Shown piece by piece: positions 17,847 through 27,022 of a stretch of 45,351 nucleotides of DNA. The translations under genes and the position numbers were made by a program. The notes under the pieces are model-generated. The model searched no databases. It was not told where the DNA came from and saw nothing but the letters and a program-made list of their open reading frames with translations. Position 1 is the first letter of the stretch. Every line of letters starts with the position of its first letter. Origin of the DNA: Acetobacteraceae bacterium (GTDB lineage: Bacteria > Pseudomonadota > Alphaproteobacteria > Acetobacterales > Acetobacteraceae); the NCBI GenBank assembly GCA_025352375.1, contig JANXTL010000328.1, positions 1 through 45,351 on the forward strand, written 5' to 3'.

Positions 17847-18049
17847 GCATCTCCCCGCGGCGGCAGCGCGAAGATGTGTGCCGGTTCCCCGGTGTGGTCC
17901 TGCCGCCCGTGCAGCAAATCGATCTGCGCACGGAAATCGGCATAGGATGCCAGCACCGTTGCCCTTCGTCCCGGCGGCACCGTCAACCCCGCTCGGGTCA
18001 TTGAACTATCGAACTCGCGCGCCAATTCGTCGGGAGAGAGAATGATCAT
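17843..18049 (-). CDS. AtzG-like small amidase partner (DUF4089)
   Basis: This 68-residue protein begins MIILSPDELAREFDSSM and carries the family pattern GLTVPPGRRATVLASYADFRAQIDLL, two helices of the AtzG-like fold. In the cyanuric-acid pathway AtzG binds and stabilises the amidase AtzE, and the role here is inferred from the adjacent amidase. GGGAG-type sequence is not obvious upstream, and the leader is only 82 bases shared with the divergent pobA. Its TGA stop sits inside the amidase ATGATG start. Confidence 0.85.
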   Translation of the reverse strand: MIILSPDELAREFDSSMTRAGLTVPPGRRATVLASYADFRAQIDLLHGRQDHTGEPAHIFALPPRGDA

Positions 18050-18131
18050 GGTGGCTCCTGAGCTGCGGTACAACATTATGCACGCGGATGGGACAGGCGC
18101 TACAGTACCGTTCGCGAGCAGGGAGAGGATA

Positions 18132-19304
18132 ATGCGGACGCAGGTGGGAATCGTGGGTGCGGGACCGGCCGGTTTGCTGTTGTCGCATCTGCTGCACCTC
18201 AATGGCATCGAGTCCGTCGTGCTGGAGGCGCGTTCCCGCGGGTATGTCGAGGCGCGCATCCGAGCGGGCGTTCTGGAACAGCCGGTGGAGAAGCTGTTGA
18301 ACGACAGCGGCGTCGGCGCCCGCATGCGCGAACTCGGGCTGCCGCATGAGGGGGTTAACCTGCGCACCGGGGGGCGGGATCACCGCATCGACCTCAAGGC
18401 CCTGACTGGCAAGGGCACCATGGTCTACTCGCAGCATCTGATCGTGCAGGACCTGATCGCGGCGCGGTTGGCGGCTGGGGGCGACGTACGGTTCGAAGCG
18501 TCGGGCATCGGCCTGCGCGACGTGCGGACCGATGCGCCGTACATTGTCTACGAGCAGGACGGCAAACAGCACCGGCTGGATTGCGCCGTCATCGCCGGCT
18601 GCGACGGGTTCCATGGCATCAGCCGCGACACCATTCCGGCTTCGGTTCGCCAGTCGTTCGACCGCGAGTATCCCTTCGGCTGGCTGGGCATCCTGGCGGA
18701 TGTCGCGCCGTCGTCGCACGAAGTGGTCTATGCCAGTCACGACCGGGGTTTCGCGTTATTGTCGATGCGCTCCCCCAGTGTCAGCCGGTTATACCTCCAG
18801 TGCGAGCCGGACGAGGACATTTCGAAATGGTCCGACGACCGGATTTGGGAAGAACTGTCGACACGGCTGGCCCGTGACGGCTTTACGTTACAGGCTGGGC
18901 CGATCACGCAGAAGGGCGTGACGCAAATGCGAAGCTTCGTGGTGGAGCCCATGCAGTACGGGAAACTTTTTCTCGTGGGCGACGCCGCCCATATTGTGCC
19001 TCCCACCGGGGCGAAAGGGTTGAATTTGGCGGCGGCCGATGTCGCGGTGCTGACCCGCGCACTGACTGCGTGGTTTCGGACAGGTGCGACGGACCTTCTC
19101 GAATCCTATGGCGAAACTTGCCTGCGCCGGGTGTGGAAAGCGCAACGCTTTTCCTGGTGGATGACCAGCCTGCTGCACCGGTTTTCGTCTCACACCCCGT
19201 TCGAGCGGCGGGTGCAACAGGCGGAGCTGGATGGCCTGTTCGGATCGGTCGCCGCGTCCACCGCGCTGGCCGAGAATTATGTTGGTTTGCCGCTGATCCT
19301 GTAG
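18132..19304 (+). CDS. pobA: 4-hydroxybenzoate 3-monooxygenase
   Basis: This 390-residue FAD hydroxylase converts 4-hydroxybenzoate to protocatechuate with NADPH and oxygen. It has the N-terminal GAGPAG dinucleotide fold near residue 9, RIRAGVLEQ near 43, FGWLGILADVAPSSHEVVYASH around 180-200, and GDAAHIVPPTGAKGLNLAAADV near 285. The C-terminal RRVWKAQRFSWWMTSLLHRF and ENYVGLPL are highly typical of PobA. GGGAGAGGATA directly before the ATG at 18132 sets the start. It diverges from the AtzG-amidase operon across 82 bases. No pobR regulator and no protocatechuate pathway genes are in view. Confidence 0.94.
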   Translation: MRTQVGIVGAGPAGLLLSHLLHLNGIESVVLEARSRGYVEARIRAGVLEQPVEKLLNDSGVGARMRELGLPHEGVNLRTGGRDHRIDLKALTGKGTMVYSQHLIVQDLIAARLAAGGDVRFEASGIGLRDVRTDAPYIVYEQDGKQHRLDCAVIAGCDGFHGISRDTIPASVRQSFDREYPFGWLGILADVAPSSHEVVYASHDRGFALLSMRSPSVSRLYLQCEPDEDISKWSDDRIWEELSTRLARDGFTLQAGPITQKGVTQMRSFVVEPMQYGKLFLVGDAAHIVPPTGAKGLNLAAADVAVLTRALTAWFRTGATDLLESYGETCLRRVWKAQRFSWWMTSLLHRFSSHTPFERRVQQAELDGLFGSVAASTALAENYVGLPLIL

Positions 19305-19374
19305 CGCGAAGGGACTTGCATGCGGGCGGAAAGTGCGGCACGTTCAGTTGTCCAGCGAAATATCGGGGTGGGAT

Positions 19375-21120
19375 ATGAAAAGGTTCTTGCTGATCGCGGC
19401 GCTCACGCTGTCCCAGTTTGGCTGTGGATTTCAGCCTGCCGAGCAACCGGCCGTTCCGGAAGCGCTCCTGAAAACCGGTGTGGATCAGGGTAACCAATGG
19501 TTCCGCAACACCCGGGCAAAATTCTATAGCCAGGATCAAGGGTCCCGGCTGATGCCGCTGCGCTGGTTCGCCGCGCTGAAGCAGGAGAATGGGCTGCCGT
19601 TCATGGCGGACAACCTTAGCCGTTACGGCTACCTCAGGAACAACGAAAACGCGGCTTCCAGCCTGCCGGTCGGCTTCACGACCAATGGCCCGCTGGGCAA
19701 CGAAGGGGTCGGCATGAACTGCGCTGCCTGCCACACGCGCGAGATCGTGGTTGGCACCAACACCTATCGCATCGATGGCGGCCCGGCGATCGCCGACTTC
19801 CAGAGCTTCCTGGCCGACCTGGACAAGGCCATCGTCCGGGTTGTGAAGACCCCGCAGGCATTCAAGGAATTCACCGCGGCGGTGCTGGAGCGCGATCCGT
19901 CGCCGGCGGACATCGCGCTGCTGAAGAAGGATGTGAAGACCTGGTACCTGCCGTTCCACACGATCGTCGACCGTTCGTTGCCGAATCCGGCATGGGGCCC
20001 TTCGCGGCTCGATGCGGTGTCGATGATCTTCAACCGCCTCACCGGCCTCGATATCGGTCCTGCCTCGCGGTTGCATATTATCCCGAGCAACATCAAGCGG
20101 GCCGATGCGCCGACGCGCTATCCCTTCTTGTGGAACGCCTCGATCCAGGACCACACTCAGTGGCCCGGTTTCGCGGCGAATGGCAATAACCTGTTGGGTC
20201 TGGCCCGCAACACGGGCGAAGTGATCGGGGTCTTCGCCGCATTCACCCCGATCGTCGATCCGAACCAGGCTTTGGGGATCGACTATTCGTCCAATAATTC
20301 TTCCAACACGGAAGGACTTTGGGCGCTCGAGGACCTGATCAAGAAAATCGGGCCGCCGAAGTTCCAATGGCCGGTGGATGCGAACCTCGTGAAGCAGGGT
20401 GCGGAGATCTTCGCCTGGCCGGCCGCGCAGGGCGGTTGCGTCGAATGCCACGGTATCAAAACCGGCAAAGACGGCCTGTCCGGCAACATTGTCTGGGCGA
20501 CCCCGCTCCAGGATGTCGGCACCGATTCGCGGGAATACCGGGTGCTGACCTCGGTCGTGAACACCGGCCTGCTGGCTGGGCGCGGCATTCCGGGGCTTAC
20601 CCCGAAGCTGAAACAATACGACCTGGCGTTCTCCGTACTCGGCCTGACCGTGGAGGGCACCATTCTCCAGCGTCTGGGCACGATCGCGAAGCTTGGCATG
20701 GCCGCGGACGACGGTTCGCACCCGGCGGCGCTGGCGACATCCCGTTCGCATACGACGGCGGACTCGCTGGCGACCGCCTTCCAGACGCCATCCACCGCAG
20801 GCAATACCGTGCGGTATGAGGCGCGGGTCATGCAGGGCATCTGGGCTGCCGCCCCGTACCTGCATAATGGGTCCGTGCCGACGCTCGCCGATCTGCTGGA
20901 ACCGGTCGGTAACCGCCCGACGTCTTTCCAGATCGGGCCGAACTACGATCCCACCGGCAAGGTGGGGCTGGCAGTGGACCAAACCAAGTTCCCCGGCTTC
21001 ACGCTGCGCACCGGTTGTCAGGACCGCGACTCCGGCAACAGCAACTGCGGCCATGAATTCGGCACCATGCTGACCCAAGACCAGAAGAAGGCGCTGCTGG
21101 AGTACTTGAAGACCCTCTGA
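19375..21120 (+). CDS. Exported dihaem c-type cytochrome, RoxA-like/dihaem oxidoreductase family
   Basis: This 581-residue protein has a signal peptide (KRFLLIAALTLSQFGCG) and two haem c sites, C116AACH and C355VECH. It is therefore periplasmic or exported and depends on cytochrome c maturation. The block RVMQGIWAAAPYLHNGSVPTLADLL near residue 485 is shared by dihaem peroxidase-like proteins and by the rubber oxygenases RoxA/RoxB. Length and architecture fit the RoxA-like group, but oxygenase activity is inference. The Cys at 17 is not in a canonical lipobox. A strong terminator follows at 21145-21179, and no neighbour gives a pathway clue. Confidence 0.85.
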   Translation: MKRFLLIAALTLSQFGCGFQPAEQPAVPEALLKTGVDQGNQWFRNTRAKFYSQDQGSRLMPLRWFAALKQENGLPFMADNLSRYGYLRNNENAASSLPVGFTTNGPLGNEGVGMNCAACHTREIVVGTNTYRIDGGPAIADFQSFLADLDKAIVRVVKTPQAFKEFTAAVLERDPSPADIALLKKDVKTWYLPFHTIVDRSLPNPAWGPSRLDAVSMIFNRLTGLDIGPASRLHIIPSNIKRADAPTRYPFLWNASIQDHTQWPGFAANGNNLLGLARNTGEVIGVFAAFTPIVDPNQALGIDYSSNNSSNTEGLWALEDLIKKIGPPKFQWPVDANLVKQGAEIFAWPAAQGGCVECHGIKTGKDGLSGNIVWATPLQDVGTDSREYRVLTSVVNTGLLAGRGIPGLTPKLKQYDLAFSVLGLTVEGTILQRLGTIAKLGMAADDGSHPAALATSRSHTTADSLATAFQTPSTAGNTVRYEARVMQGIWAAAPYLHNGSVPTLADLLEPVGNRPTSFQIGPNYDPTGKVGLAVDQTKFPGFTLRTGCQDRDSGNSNCGHEFGTMLTQDQKKALLEYLKTL

Positions 21121-21144
21121 CTGCCTCTCTGTTCCCGTTGACGG

Positions 21145-21179
21145 GGGCCGCACCCACCGGCAGGTAGGTGCGGCCCTTT
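21145..21179 (+). terminator. Rho-independent terminator after the dihaem cytochrome gene
   Basis: A perfect 10-bp stem, GGGCCGCACC at 21145-21154 with GGTGCGGCCC at 21167-21176, encloses a 12-base loop and is followed by TTT. It lies 25 bases after the cytochrome stop and about 50 bases before recQ, so it probably insulates recQ. Confidence 0.8.
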
Positions 21180-21225
21180 GCCGTTGGAGAGACTCGACCA
21201 TGCGCCGCCCCGCCGGGTCAGCCTG

Positions 21226-23073
21226 ATGCTGCAAACCCGGATACAGGAAGATCCAGCCGCCGCTCTGCGCCGCGTTTTCGGCTTCCCCGGCTTTCGCGGC
21301 CAGCAGGAGGACGTGGTGCGCCACGTCATCGCCGGCGGCGACGCGTTGGTCTTGATGCCGACCGGCGGCGGCAAGAGCATTTGTTACCAGGTTCCCGCGC
21401 TTTGCCGGCCCGGCACGGCCGTTATCGTGTCCCCTCTGATCGCGTTGATGGACGACCAGGTCGCGGCGCTGCGTCAGGTCGGCGTCAACGCCGGCGCGCT
21501 GCACTCCGAACTCGATCCGGCAGAGGCTCGTTCCGTGTATCGCGGCATGGTGGAGGGCACGCTCGACCTCCTTTACGTGTCGCCCGAACGGCTGCTGAGC
21601 AATGGCACGATCGACCGCTTGTCGCGGATACCGGTTTCTCTCTTTGCCATCGACGAGGCGCACTGCGTGTCGCAATGGGGGCACGAGTTCCGCCCGGAAT
21701 ATCGCGGCCTGGCGCTGTTGCCGGAGCGCTTTCCGGGCGTGCCCCGCATCGCGCTGACCGCGACTGCCGACACCCGCACCCGCACCGATATTCTGAAAGC
21801 CCTCGGGATGGAGGGTGCCGAGGTGTTTCTCGACAGCTTCCATCGCGCGAATCTGCATCTCGCGGCGGAAGCCAAGGTCGGGGAGACGGCGCAGCTGCTA
21901 GCCTTTCTCGCACGCCACAAGGGCCAGTGCGGCATCGTCTACTGCGGCAGCCGGGCCAAGACAGAGCGGATGGCGGCGAAACTGGGGGAAAAAGGGTTCC
22001 CGGCGATCGCCTTCCATGCCGGTCTGGACCCACAGCACAAGCGCGCATCGCTGACCCGGTTCCGGTCGGGGGAACCGGTGGTGATCGTCGCCACCATCGC
22101 CTTCGGCATGGGCATCGATCGCCCGGATGTGCGTTTTGTCGCGCATCTGGATATGCCGGACTCGCCGGAGGCCTATTACCAGCAGATCGGCCGGGCAGGG
22201 CGGGATGGCGATCCCTCCAGCACCCTTTTGCTGTACGGCGGCCAGGACATCGCGCAGGCGCGGCATTGGCTGGCGCAGTCCTCGGCCCCCGAGACCCAGA
22301 AGCGCGTCATGCGCACCAAGCTGGAAGAAATGGTCGCGCTGACCGAGGCCGTGACCTGCCGGACCCGCACCTTGCTGGCATGTTTCGGGGAGTCCCTGCC
22401 GGCGGATTGCGGCCATTGCGACAATTGCGACGCGCCGCCGGTGACGGCGGATGCGACGGTCGAGGCGCAGAAGGTGCTGTCCGCGGTTTACCGCACCGAC
22501 CAGATTTTCGGGGCGCTGCATATCATTTCGGTGCTGCGGGGCGAGAAGACCGAGATGGTGCTGCGGCATGGGCACGACCGCCTGCCGACGTTCGGGCTGG
22601 GAGCGGATCGTTCCGTGCAATATTGGCGCGGGCTGATCCGTCAGTTGGTGGCAATCCGCGCGCTGGACGTGGATACGGCCGGGCATGGCGGGCTTTTTCT
22701 GGTACAGGAGGAAGCGCGGCCGATCTTGCGCGGGGAGGTGCGGGTGATGCTGCGGCAGGAGGCACAACGCCGCGCGGCGATTAAACCGGACCGCCGCCGG
22801 GTCATTCCGGATGCGCCGCCGACCGGACCCGAGGCCGCGGGGCTGTTCGAGGCTTTGCGCGTTTGGCGCGCGGCCGAGGCGAAATCCCAGTCGGTGCCGC
22901 CTTACGTCATTTTCCACGACACGGTGCTGCGCGATATCGCGGCGGTGCGGCCGGAAGGGGTGGACGAGCTCGGGCAGATCAAGGGCGTGGGGGCTTCGAA
23001 GCTGGATCGTTACGGGAAATCGGTGCTGGATGTCGTGCGACGGGAGGTGGGGTCGCAATTCGAACCGGTATAA
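21226..23073 (+). CDS. recQ: ATP-dependent DNA helicase RecQ
   Basis: This 615-residue 3'-5' DNA helicase acts in recombination and repair. It shows Walker A (MPTGGGKSICYQ near residue 43), DEAH box (AIDEAHCVSQWGHEFRPEY near 143), helicase motifs V/VI (VATIAFGMGIDRPDVRFVAH and QQIGRAGRDG), the zinc-binding Cys cluster C-x-x-C (CGHCDNC near 398) and a C-terminal HRDC domain (PPYVIFHDTVLRDIAAVRP). The ATG at 21226 gives the usual N-terminus; an earlier TTG frame has no family support. No LexA box was seen in front of it. Confidence 0.96.
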   Translation: MLQTRIQEDPAAALRRVFGFPGFRGQQEDVVRHVIAGGDALVLMPTGGGKSICYQVPALCRPGTAVIVSPLIALMDDQVAALRQVGVNAGALHSELDPAEARSVYRGMVEGTLDLLYVSPERLLSNGTIDRLSRIPVSLFAIDEAHCVSQWGHEFRPEYRGLALLPERFPGVPRIALTATADTRTRTDILKALGMEGAEVFLDSFHRANLHLAAEAKVGETAQLLAFLARHKGQCGIVYCGSRAKTERMAAKLGEKGFPAIAFHAGLDPQHKRASLTRFRSGEPVVIVATIAFGMGIDRPDVRFVAHLDMPDSPEAYYQQIGRAGRDGDPSSTLLLYGGQDIAQARHWLAQSSAPETQKRVMRTKLEEMVALTEAVTCRTRTLLACFGESLPADCGHCDNCDAPPVTADATVEAQKVLSAVYRTDQIFGALHIISVLRGEKTEMVLRHGHDRLPTFGLGADRSVQYWRGLIRQLVAIRALDVDTAGHGGLFLVQEEARPILRGEVRVMLRQEAQRRAAIKPDRRRVIPDAPPTGPEAAGLFEALRVWRAAEAKSQSVPPYVIFHDTVLRDIAAVRPEGVDELGQIKGVGASKLDRYGKSVLDVVRREVGSQFEPV

Positions 23074-23134
23074 CGGCTGGCGTACCAGCGTTCGCAGGCA
23101 TGAACCGGCGAAGGGGGCCCGATCGGCCTCCGGC

Positions 23135-24391
23135 TTACCGAAACCGCACCGCTGAATACGGTACCAAATTGACCCGAGGCGTCCGTCCGGCAACAATATC
23201 CGCCACGACCAACCCCGTCGTTGCCCCGGCCGTCAGCCCGACATGCCCGTGTCCAAACGCATACACAACATCCGAACATCCTGACGCCAGCCCCAAACAC
23301 GGCAAACCATCGGGCATCGACGGACGATGTCCCATCCAAACCTTGACGTTGTCCAAAGACAGCCCCTCCGGAATCCCCGGATAAACCTTGCGTGCGAACT
23401 TCAGCAGCACATCGGCGCGTTTCCAGTTCGGATCGGCCTCCAGCCCCGCCAGCTCCACCTGGCCCCCCAACCGCAACCCCTGCGGCGTCATCGCGCACCC
23501 CATCTTCCCGTCGCTCGGCATCACCGGGTAGCGCGGCTCGATGCCGGGGTCGCGGATGACGATGTGGTAGCCGCGTTCGGTTTCCAGCGGCACATTATCG
23601 CCGGCCTGACGCGCGAGCACTTTAGACCAGGCGCCGGCAGCGATGACAGCGCGGTCGCAGGGGATTTCGTCGCCGTCGGTCGTGACGGAGCGTAAATGCC
23701 GGGCCTCGATTCGGAAGCCCGTCGCGCGGGCGCGGCGCAGCACCGCGCCTTGATCCACCGCGTGCCGGATCAAAGCCGCCACGTAGGCCCCGGGATCGCG
23801 GCATTGGCCGTTTTCCTCGACCAGCAACGCGAATTTGTAGTGCCGGTCGAGCGAAGGTTCGCGCTGGCGGAGTTCGTCCTCATCCAGTTCCAGCCATTTC
23901 ACCCCGTTATCGGCGCGCACTTTCCAGGACAATGCCTCGGCCTCGAAAGCCGCCCGGTCGGGGAAGGCGAACAACACGCCTTGCTTGGCGATCAGGTCGC
24001 CGACACCCGCTTCCTCGGCCAGTTTGCGGTGGCGTTCGGGGGCCTCGAACAGCAGCGGGCGCAACGCCTTGGCGATGGCGCCGATCTTTTCGGGGGTAGA
24101 TCCAGCCGACAGAAACCGCCGCAGCCAGGGCAGGACCCGAGGCAAATACGACCAGCGGATCGCCAGCGGCCCGAGCGGGTCGGACAAATAGGACGGCACT
24201 TTCTTCCAAATGCCGGGGGAGGACATCGGGATCACCGAACTCGGGTTCAGCAACGTGCCGTTTCCGTAGCTGGCGGCCTGCTCGCCGCCGGGCTCGCCGG
24301 GTTCGACGATGGTGATCTTGTGTCCATCGCGGAGAAGTTCCAACGCGCAGGCGGCGCCGACAATGCCGGCGCCGATGACGACAACGTGCAT
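23135..24391 (-). CDS. FAD-dependent D-amino acid dehydrogenase-like oxidoreductase (DadA family)
   Basis: This 418-residue flavoprotein begins with a GAGIVGAACALELLRDGH dinucleotide fold. It continues with the DAO fold blocks EQAASYGNGTLLNPS, VIAAGAWSKVLA and the C-terminal VYAFGHGHVGLTAGATTG. DadA-type enzymes oxidise D-amino acids to keto acids and ammonia and pass electrons to quinones. The exact substrate is unknown. It starts one base after the stop of the substrate-binding protein gene, so the two are co-transcribed, which suggests uptake and oxidation of an amino compound or peptide-derived compound. Confidence 0.9.
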   Translation of the reverse strand: MHVVVIGAGIVGAACALELLRDGHKITIVEPGEPGGEQAASYGNGTLLNPSSVIPMSSPGIWKKVPSYLSDPLGPLAIRWSYLPRVLPWLRRFLSAGSTPEKIGAIAKALRPLLFEAPERHRKLAEEAGVGDLIAKQGVLFAFPDRAAFEAEALSWKVRADNGVKWLELDEDELRQREPSLDRHYKFALLVEENGQCRDPGAYVAALIRHAVDQGAVLRRARATGFRIEARHLRSVTTDGDEIPCDRAVIAAGAWSKVLARQAGDNVPLETERGYHIVIRDPGIEPRYPVMPSDGKMGCAMTPQGLRLGGQVELAGLEADPNWKRADVLLKFARKVYPGIPEGLSLDNVKVWMGHRPSMPDGLPCLGLASGCSDVVYAFGHGHVGLTAGATTGLVVADIVAGRTPRVNLVPYSAVRFR

Positions 24392-24392
24392 G

Positions 24393-25979
24393 CTAGATGT
24401 TCTTCTTCAACCCATAGAACTGCGGCCAGCCGTCCCGAACATCGCTGAGGTAGGTGTGGTAGGCGGTCGGCTGGTCGAACATGCCCATCGGCGCATAGGG
24501 TGGATCCTGCCAGAACACCGCCTGCATGTCGTCGACGATCTTGCGCTGGGATGCCAGGTCCGGGGCCTCGAACCAGGAATCGTACAGCGCCTCCATTTTC
24601 GGGTTGGTCGGCCAGCCGAACCAGGTCGCGGCGCCATTGCCGCGGATGGCGATGTTCGGGGCCGGCGAAACGTTGCCGAAGCCGCCCAGATACGTATAGA
24701 AAATGTTCCACCCGCCCTTGTCGTTGGGTTCCTTGCTGGCGCGGCGTTGCACCACGCTGCCCCATTCCAGCGCCTGGAAGTCCACGTTGAAGCCGATGCG
24801 CTTCAACACGTCCGCCGAGACCTGCGCTTCGGCCCAGATGATAGGAATGGTGGTCGCGGCGAGCACAACGATTTTCTCGCCCTTATAACCCGCGGCGATC
24901 AGGTCCTTTTTCAGCTTCTCGTAGTCCTTGGGACCGCGCGTCTGCTCGACACCCACCTTGCTGGCCAGGGGCGTGTCGGGGACGAAGATGCCGACATCGA
25001 TTTTGATCAGGGACGGTTCGGCGCCGGCCACCACTTGCATGATTTCCTGCTGATCCATCGCTGCCAGCACGATGCGGCGGATCGCCGGATTGTCGAACGG
25101 CGGGTGCAGATGGTTGAAGCGCAGGCAGGCGATCTCCCCGGTGCGGTCCTTCACGCCGATCCACAATTTGTTGTTTTTCTTCATTTGCGGGATCAGGTCG
25201 ATGGTGGGATTTTCCCACCAATCGACCTCCCCCTGCTGCAACGCGGCGGAGATCGTGCCGGGGTCGGGAATGAAGTTCCAGATCACACGGTCCACATTCA
25301 CGACCTTCGGCCCGGCGTTGAAGCTGGGCACGCCGCCCGTGCGGGGCACGTAGGCCTCATTGCGGGCGAACACGACGCGGGAGCCGGGAATGCGCTCGTC
25401 TTTGAGGAATTTGAACGGGCCGCTGCCGATCGCCTCCGGGATTTGCTGCGTGAAGGGGTCGAGCGCCGCGAGGCGTTCCGGCATCATCGCGCAATAGACC
25501 TGCGCCAGGGCGTTGCGCAGCAGGGGGAACGGCTTGTTCAAACGAATGCGGATCGTCGTGTCGGACGTCGCGGCGATCTCGTCTACCCGCTTCATCAGGG
25601 CCTGGCCGAACGGGTCACGCTTGACGAAGCGCTTGATGGTGGCGACGCAGTCCTTGGCCAGGACCTTTTCCCCGTCGTGAAATTTCAACCCTTCGCGCAG
25701 CGTGAGCTCCCAGGTCTTGCCGTCATTCTCGACCTTGTCGCCGGCCAGCATTTGCGGCTGGACGTTGAACTGCGCATCGTAGCCATAGAGCGTGTCGAAT
25801 ATCGCGAGCGAGTAGTTGCGCGTCACATCGGCGGTGGTCCACATCGGATCGAGCGATGCCAGATCGGCGTGCGGCACGAAGTTGATCAGTTTGGCGGCAC
25901 TTTGCGCGCCGACCACGCGCGGTGCGGCCAAAGCGGCGGTGCCTGCGAGCGCGGATTTCAGAACGGTGCGGCGTTTCAT
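24393..25979 (-). CDS. ABC transporter substrate-binding protein, family 5 (peptide/opine type), orphan
   Basis: This 528-residue periplasmic protein has an N-terminal KRRTVLKSALAGTAALAAPRVVGAQ signal with twin-arginine character, and then the SBP_bac_5 fold (LREGLKFHDGEKVLAKDC near residue 95, YAPMGMFDQPTAYHTY near the C-terminus). It would bind an oligopeptide, opine or similar cationic ligand. No permease or ATPase genes are adjacent, so it must share transporter components from elsewhere. AGGGAAGG precedes the ATG. It lies 31 bases after the alpha/beta hydrolase gene and abuts the DadA-like gene. Confidence 0.93.
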   Translation of the reverse strand: MKRRTVLKSALAGTAALAAPRVVGAQSAAKLINFVPHADLASLDPMWTTADVTRNYSLAIFDTLYGYDAQFNVQPQMLAGDKVENDGKTWELTLREGLKFHDGEKVLAKDCVATIKRFVKRDPFGQALMKRVDEIAATSDTTIRIRLNKPFPLLRNALAQVYCAMMPERLAALDPFTQQIPEAIGSGPFKFLKDERIPGSRVVFARNEAYVPRTGGVPSFNAGPKVVNVDRVIWNFIPDPGTISAALQQGEVDWWENPTIDLIPQMKKNNKLWIGVKDRTGEIACLRFNHLHPPFDNPAIRRIVLAAMDQQEIMQVVAGAEPSLIKIDVGIFVPDTPLASKVGVEQTRGPKDYEKLKKDLIAAGYKGEKIVVLAATTIPIIWAEAQVSADVLKRIGFNVDFQALEWGSVVQRRASKEPNDKGGWNIFYTYLGGFGNVSPAPNIAIRGNGAATWFGWPTNPKMEALYDSWFEAPDLASQRKIVDDMQAVFWQDPPYAPMGMFDQPTAYHTYLSDVRDGWPQFYGLKKNI

Positions 25980-26010
25980 GATTTGGTGCCTTCCCTGCGA
26001 TGGGGGGAGC

Positions 26011-26880
26011 CTAATCCCGCGCGTGTCCCGTCAGCAACGGTTCAGATGCGTGCAACCGCGCTGCCACGACCGGTGCGGCGGCCGCGGACATGGCTTTGCC
26101 GCTGTGGCCCACGTTCGGCACGTCGATCACGGTCCAGCCGCAGGTGGTGCCAAGCTCGGCGGCGACCCTTTGACCCATGCGGACATAATTATGGGCTCGC
26201 TCGTAGCGATGGGCGCCCTGCCGGAGCGACCGGGGTCCCTTGGGGAAGAATTTCCCGGTGGTTTTGGTGTCTTCGGTACCGGCCATCACGGTGATCGGGA
26301 ACGCCAGCACCGGTTTCAGCGTTTCCAGGGTCAGCTCGGTTTCCCCCAGACCGAAGGGCCAGGGAATCTCCAGATCCGGCATCGCGTAGGTGCCGGCATT
26401 GGCACTGACCGCGACGGCGACCCGGTCCCGATAGCCGAACGACAGCATGCGATGCACATACTGCCCACCGGCCGAGTGTCCGAACACGCCGTAGCGCTGG
26501 CGTCGGGTGATGCTTTGGGCTTGCAACACGTTGAACAACCGGTCGTCGATGCCGAAGGTCCATTGCTCGCGCGGGTTGGGTGTGCCGGCCTTGGTGTGTA
26601 AATTACCGAAATTATACCAGAGGTACTCGGGGAAGGTTTCCTCGGGGAATTCGATGGAAATCGCCAGAATGCCGGCCTCGTCGACGTGCTCCAGCCAGTA
26701 GTCGCGATAGGCTTTGCCGTTGCGGGCGACGCCGTGGTGGACGAACAGGACGGGAGTGGCGGGATCGTAATGGCGCGGGCGGGCGCCATGGAGAATAAGC
26801 CGCCGGTCGGGGAAGGCGGGGTCGAAGTAAGGGATCGCATTCGCGCCAGGGTAGGCGACCAGAGGGGCAAGGTCGATCAT
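26011..26880 (-). CDS. Alpha/beta hydrolase, dienelactone/esterase-like
   Basis: This 289-residue protein has no evident signal peptide. The nucleophile elbow is GHSAGGQ near residue 143, an acid Asp probably lies in MAGTEDTKT near 206, and the catalytic His is likely in VPNVGHSGK near 262. An oxyanion block reads FVHHGVARNGKAY. It resembles polyhydroxybutyrate depolymerase- or feruloyl-esterase-like hydrolases, but the substrate is not clear. It heads a minus-strand run with the substrate-binding protein and DadA-like genes and is divergent from the type III polyketide synthase across 142 bases. Confidence 0.85.
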   Translation of the reverse strand: MIDLAPLVAYPGANAIPYFDPAFPDRRLILHGARPRHYDPATPVLFVHHGVARNGKAYRDYWLEHVDEAGILAISIEFPEETFPEYLWYNFGNLHTKAGTPNPREQWTFGIDDRLFNVLQAQSITRRQRYGVFGHSAGGQYVHRMLSFGYRDRVAVAVSANAGTYAMPDLEIPWPFGLGETELTLETLKPVLAFPITVMAGTEDTKTTGKFFPKGPRSLRQGAHRYERAHNYVRMGQRVAAELGTTCGWTVIDVPNVGHSGKAMSAAAAPVVAARLHASEPLLTGHARD

Positions 26881-27022
26881 TGCCCATCGTATTCCAGCCT
26901 CGCGTTACGGACAACATAGGTAGTTTCCGGCGGTGTCGCGATAATGCGATCCAGGAGACCATCTAGATTATTGGATGGCGTCATGCGTCAATGAGTCGCC
27001 AACACGCTAAAGGACAGCCCCC

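Noticed and set aside
18904-21858. A 984-codon open frame on the minus strand opposite pobA, the cytochrome gene and recQ
   Set aside because: It is antisense to three clear genes and has arginine/histidine/glutamine-rich composition typical of GC-rich shadow frames, with no family motif.
24309-26294. A 661-codon plus-strand frame opposite the substrate-binding protein and hydrolase
   Set aside because: The minus-strand genes are well supported by family motifs and signal peptide; the antisense frame has shadow composition.
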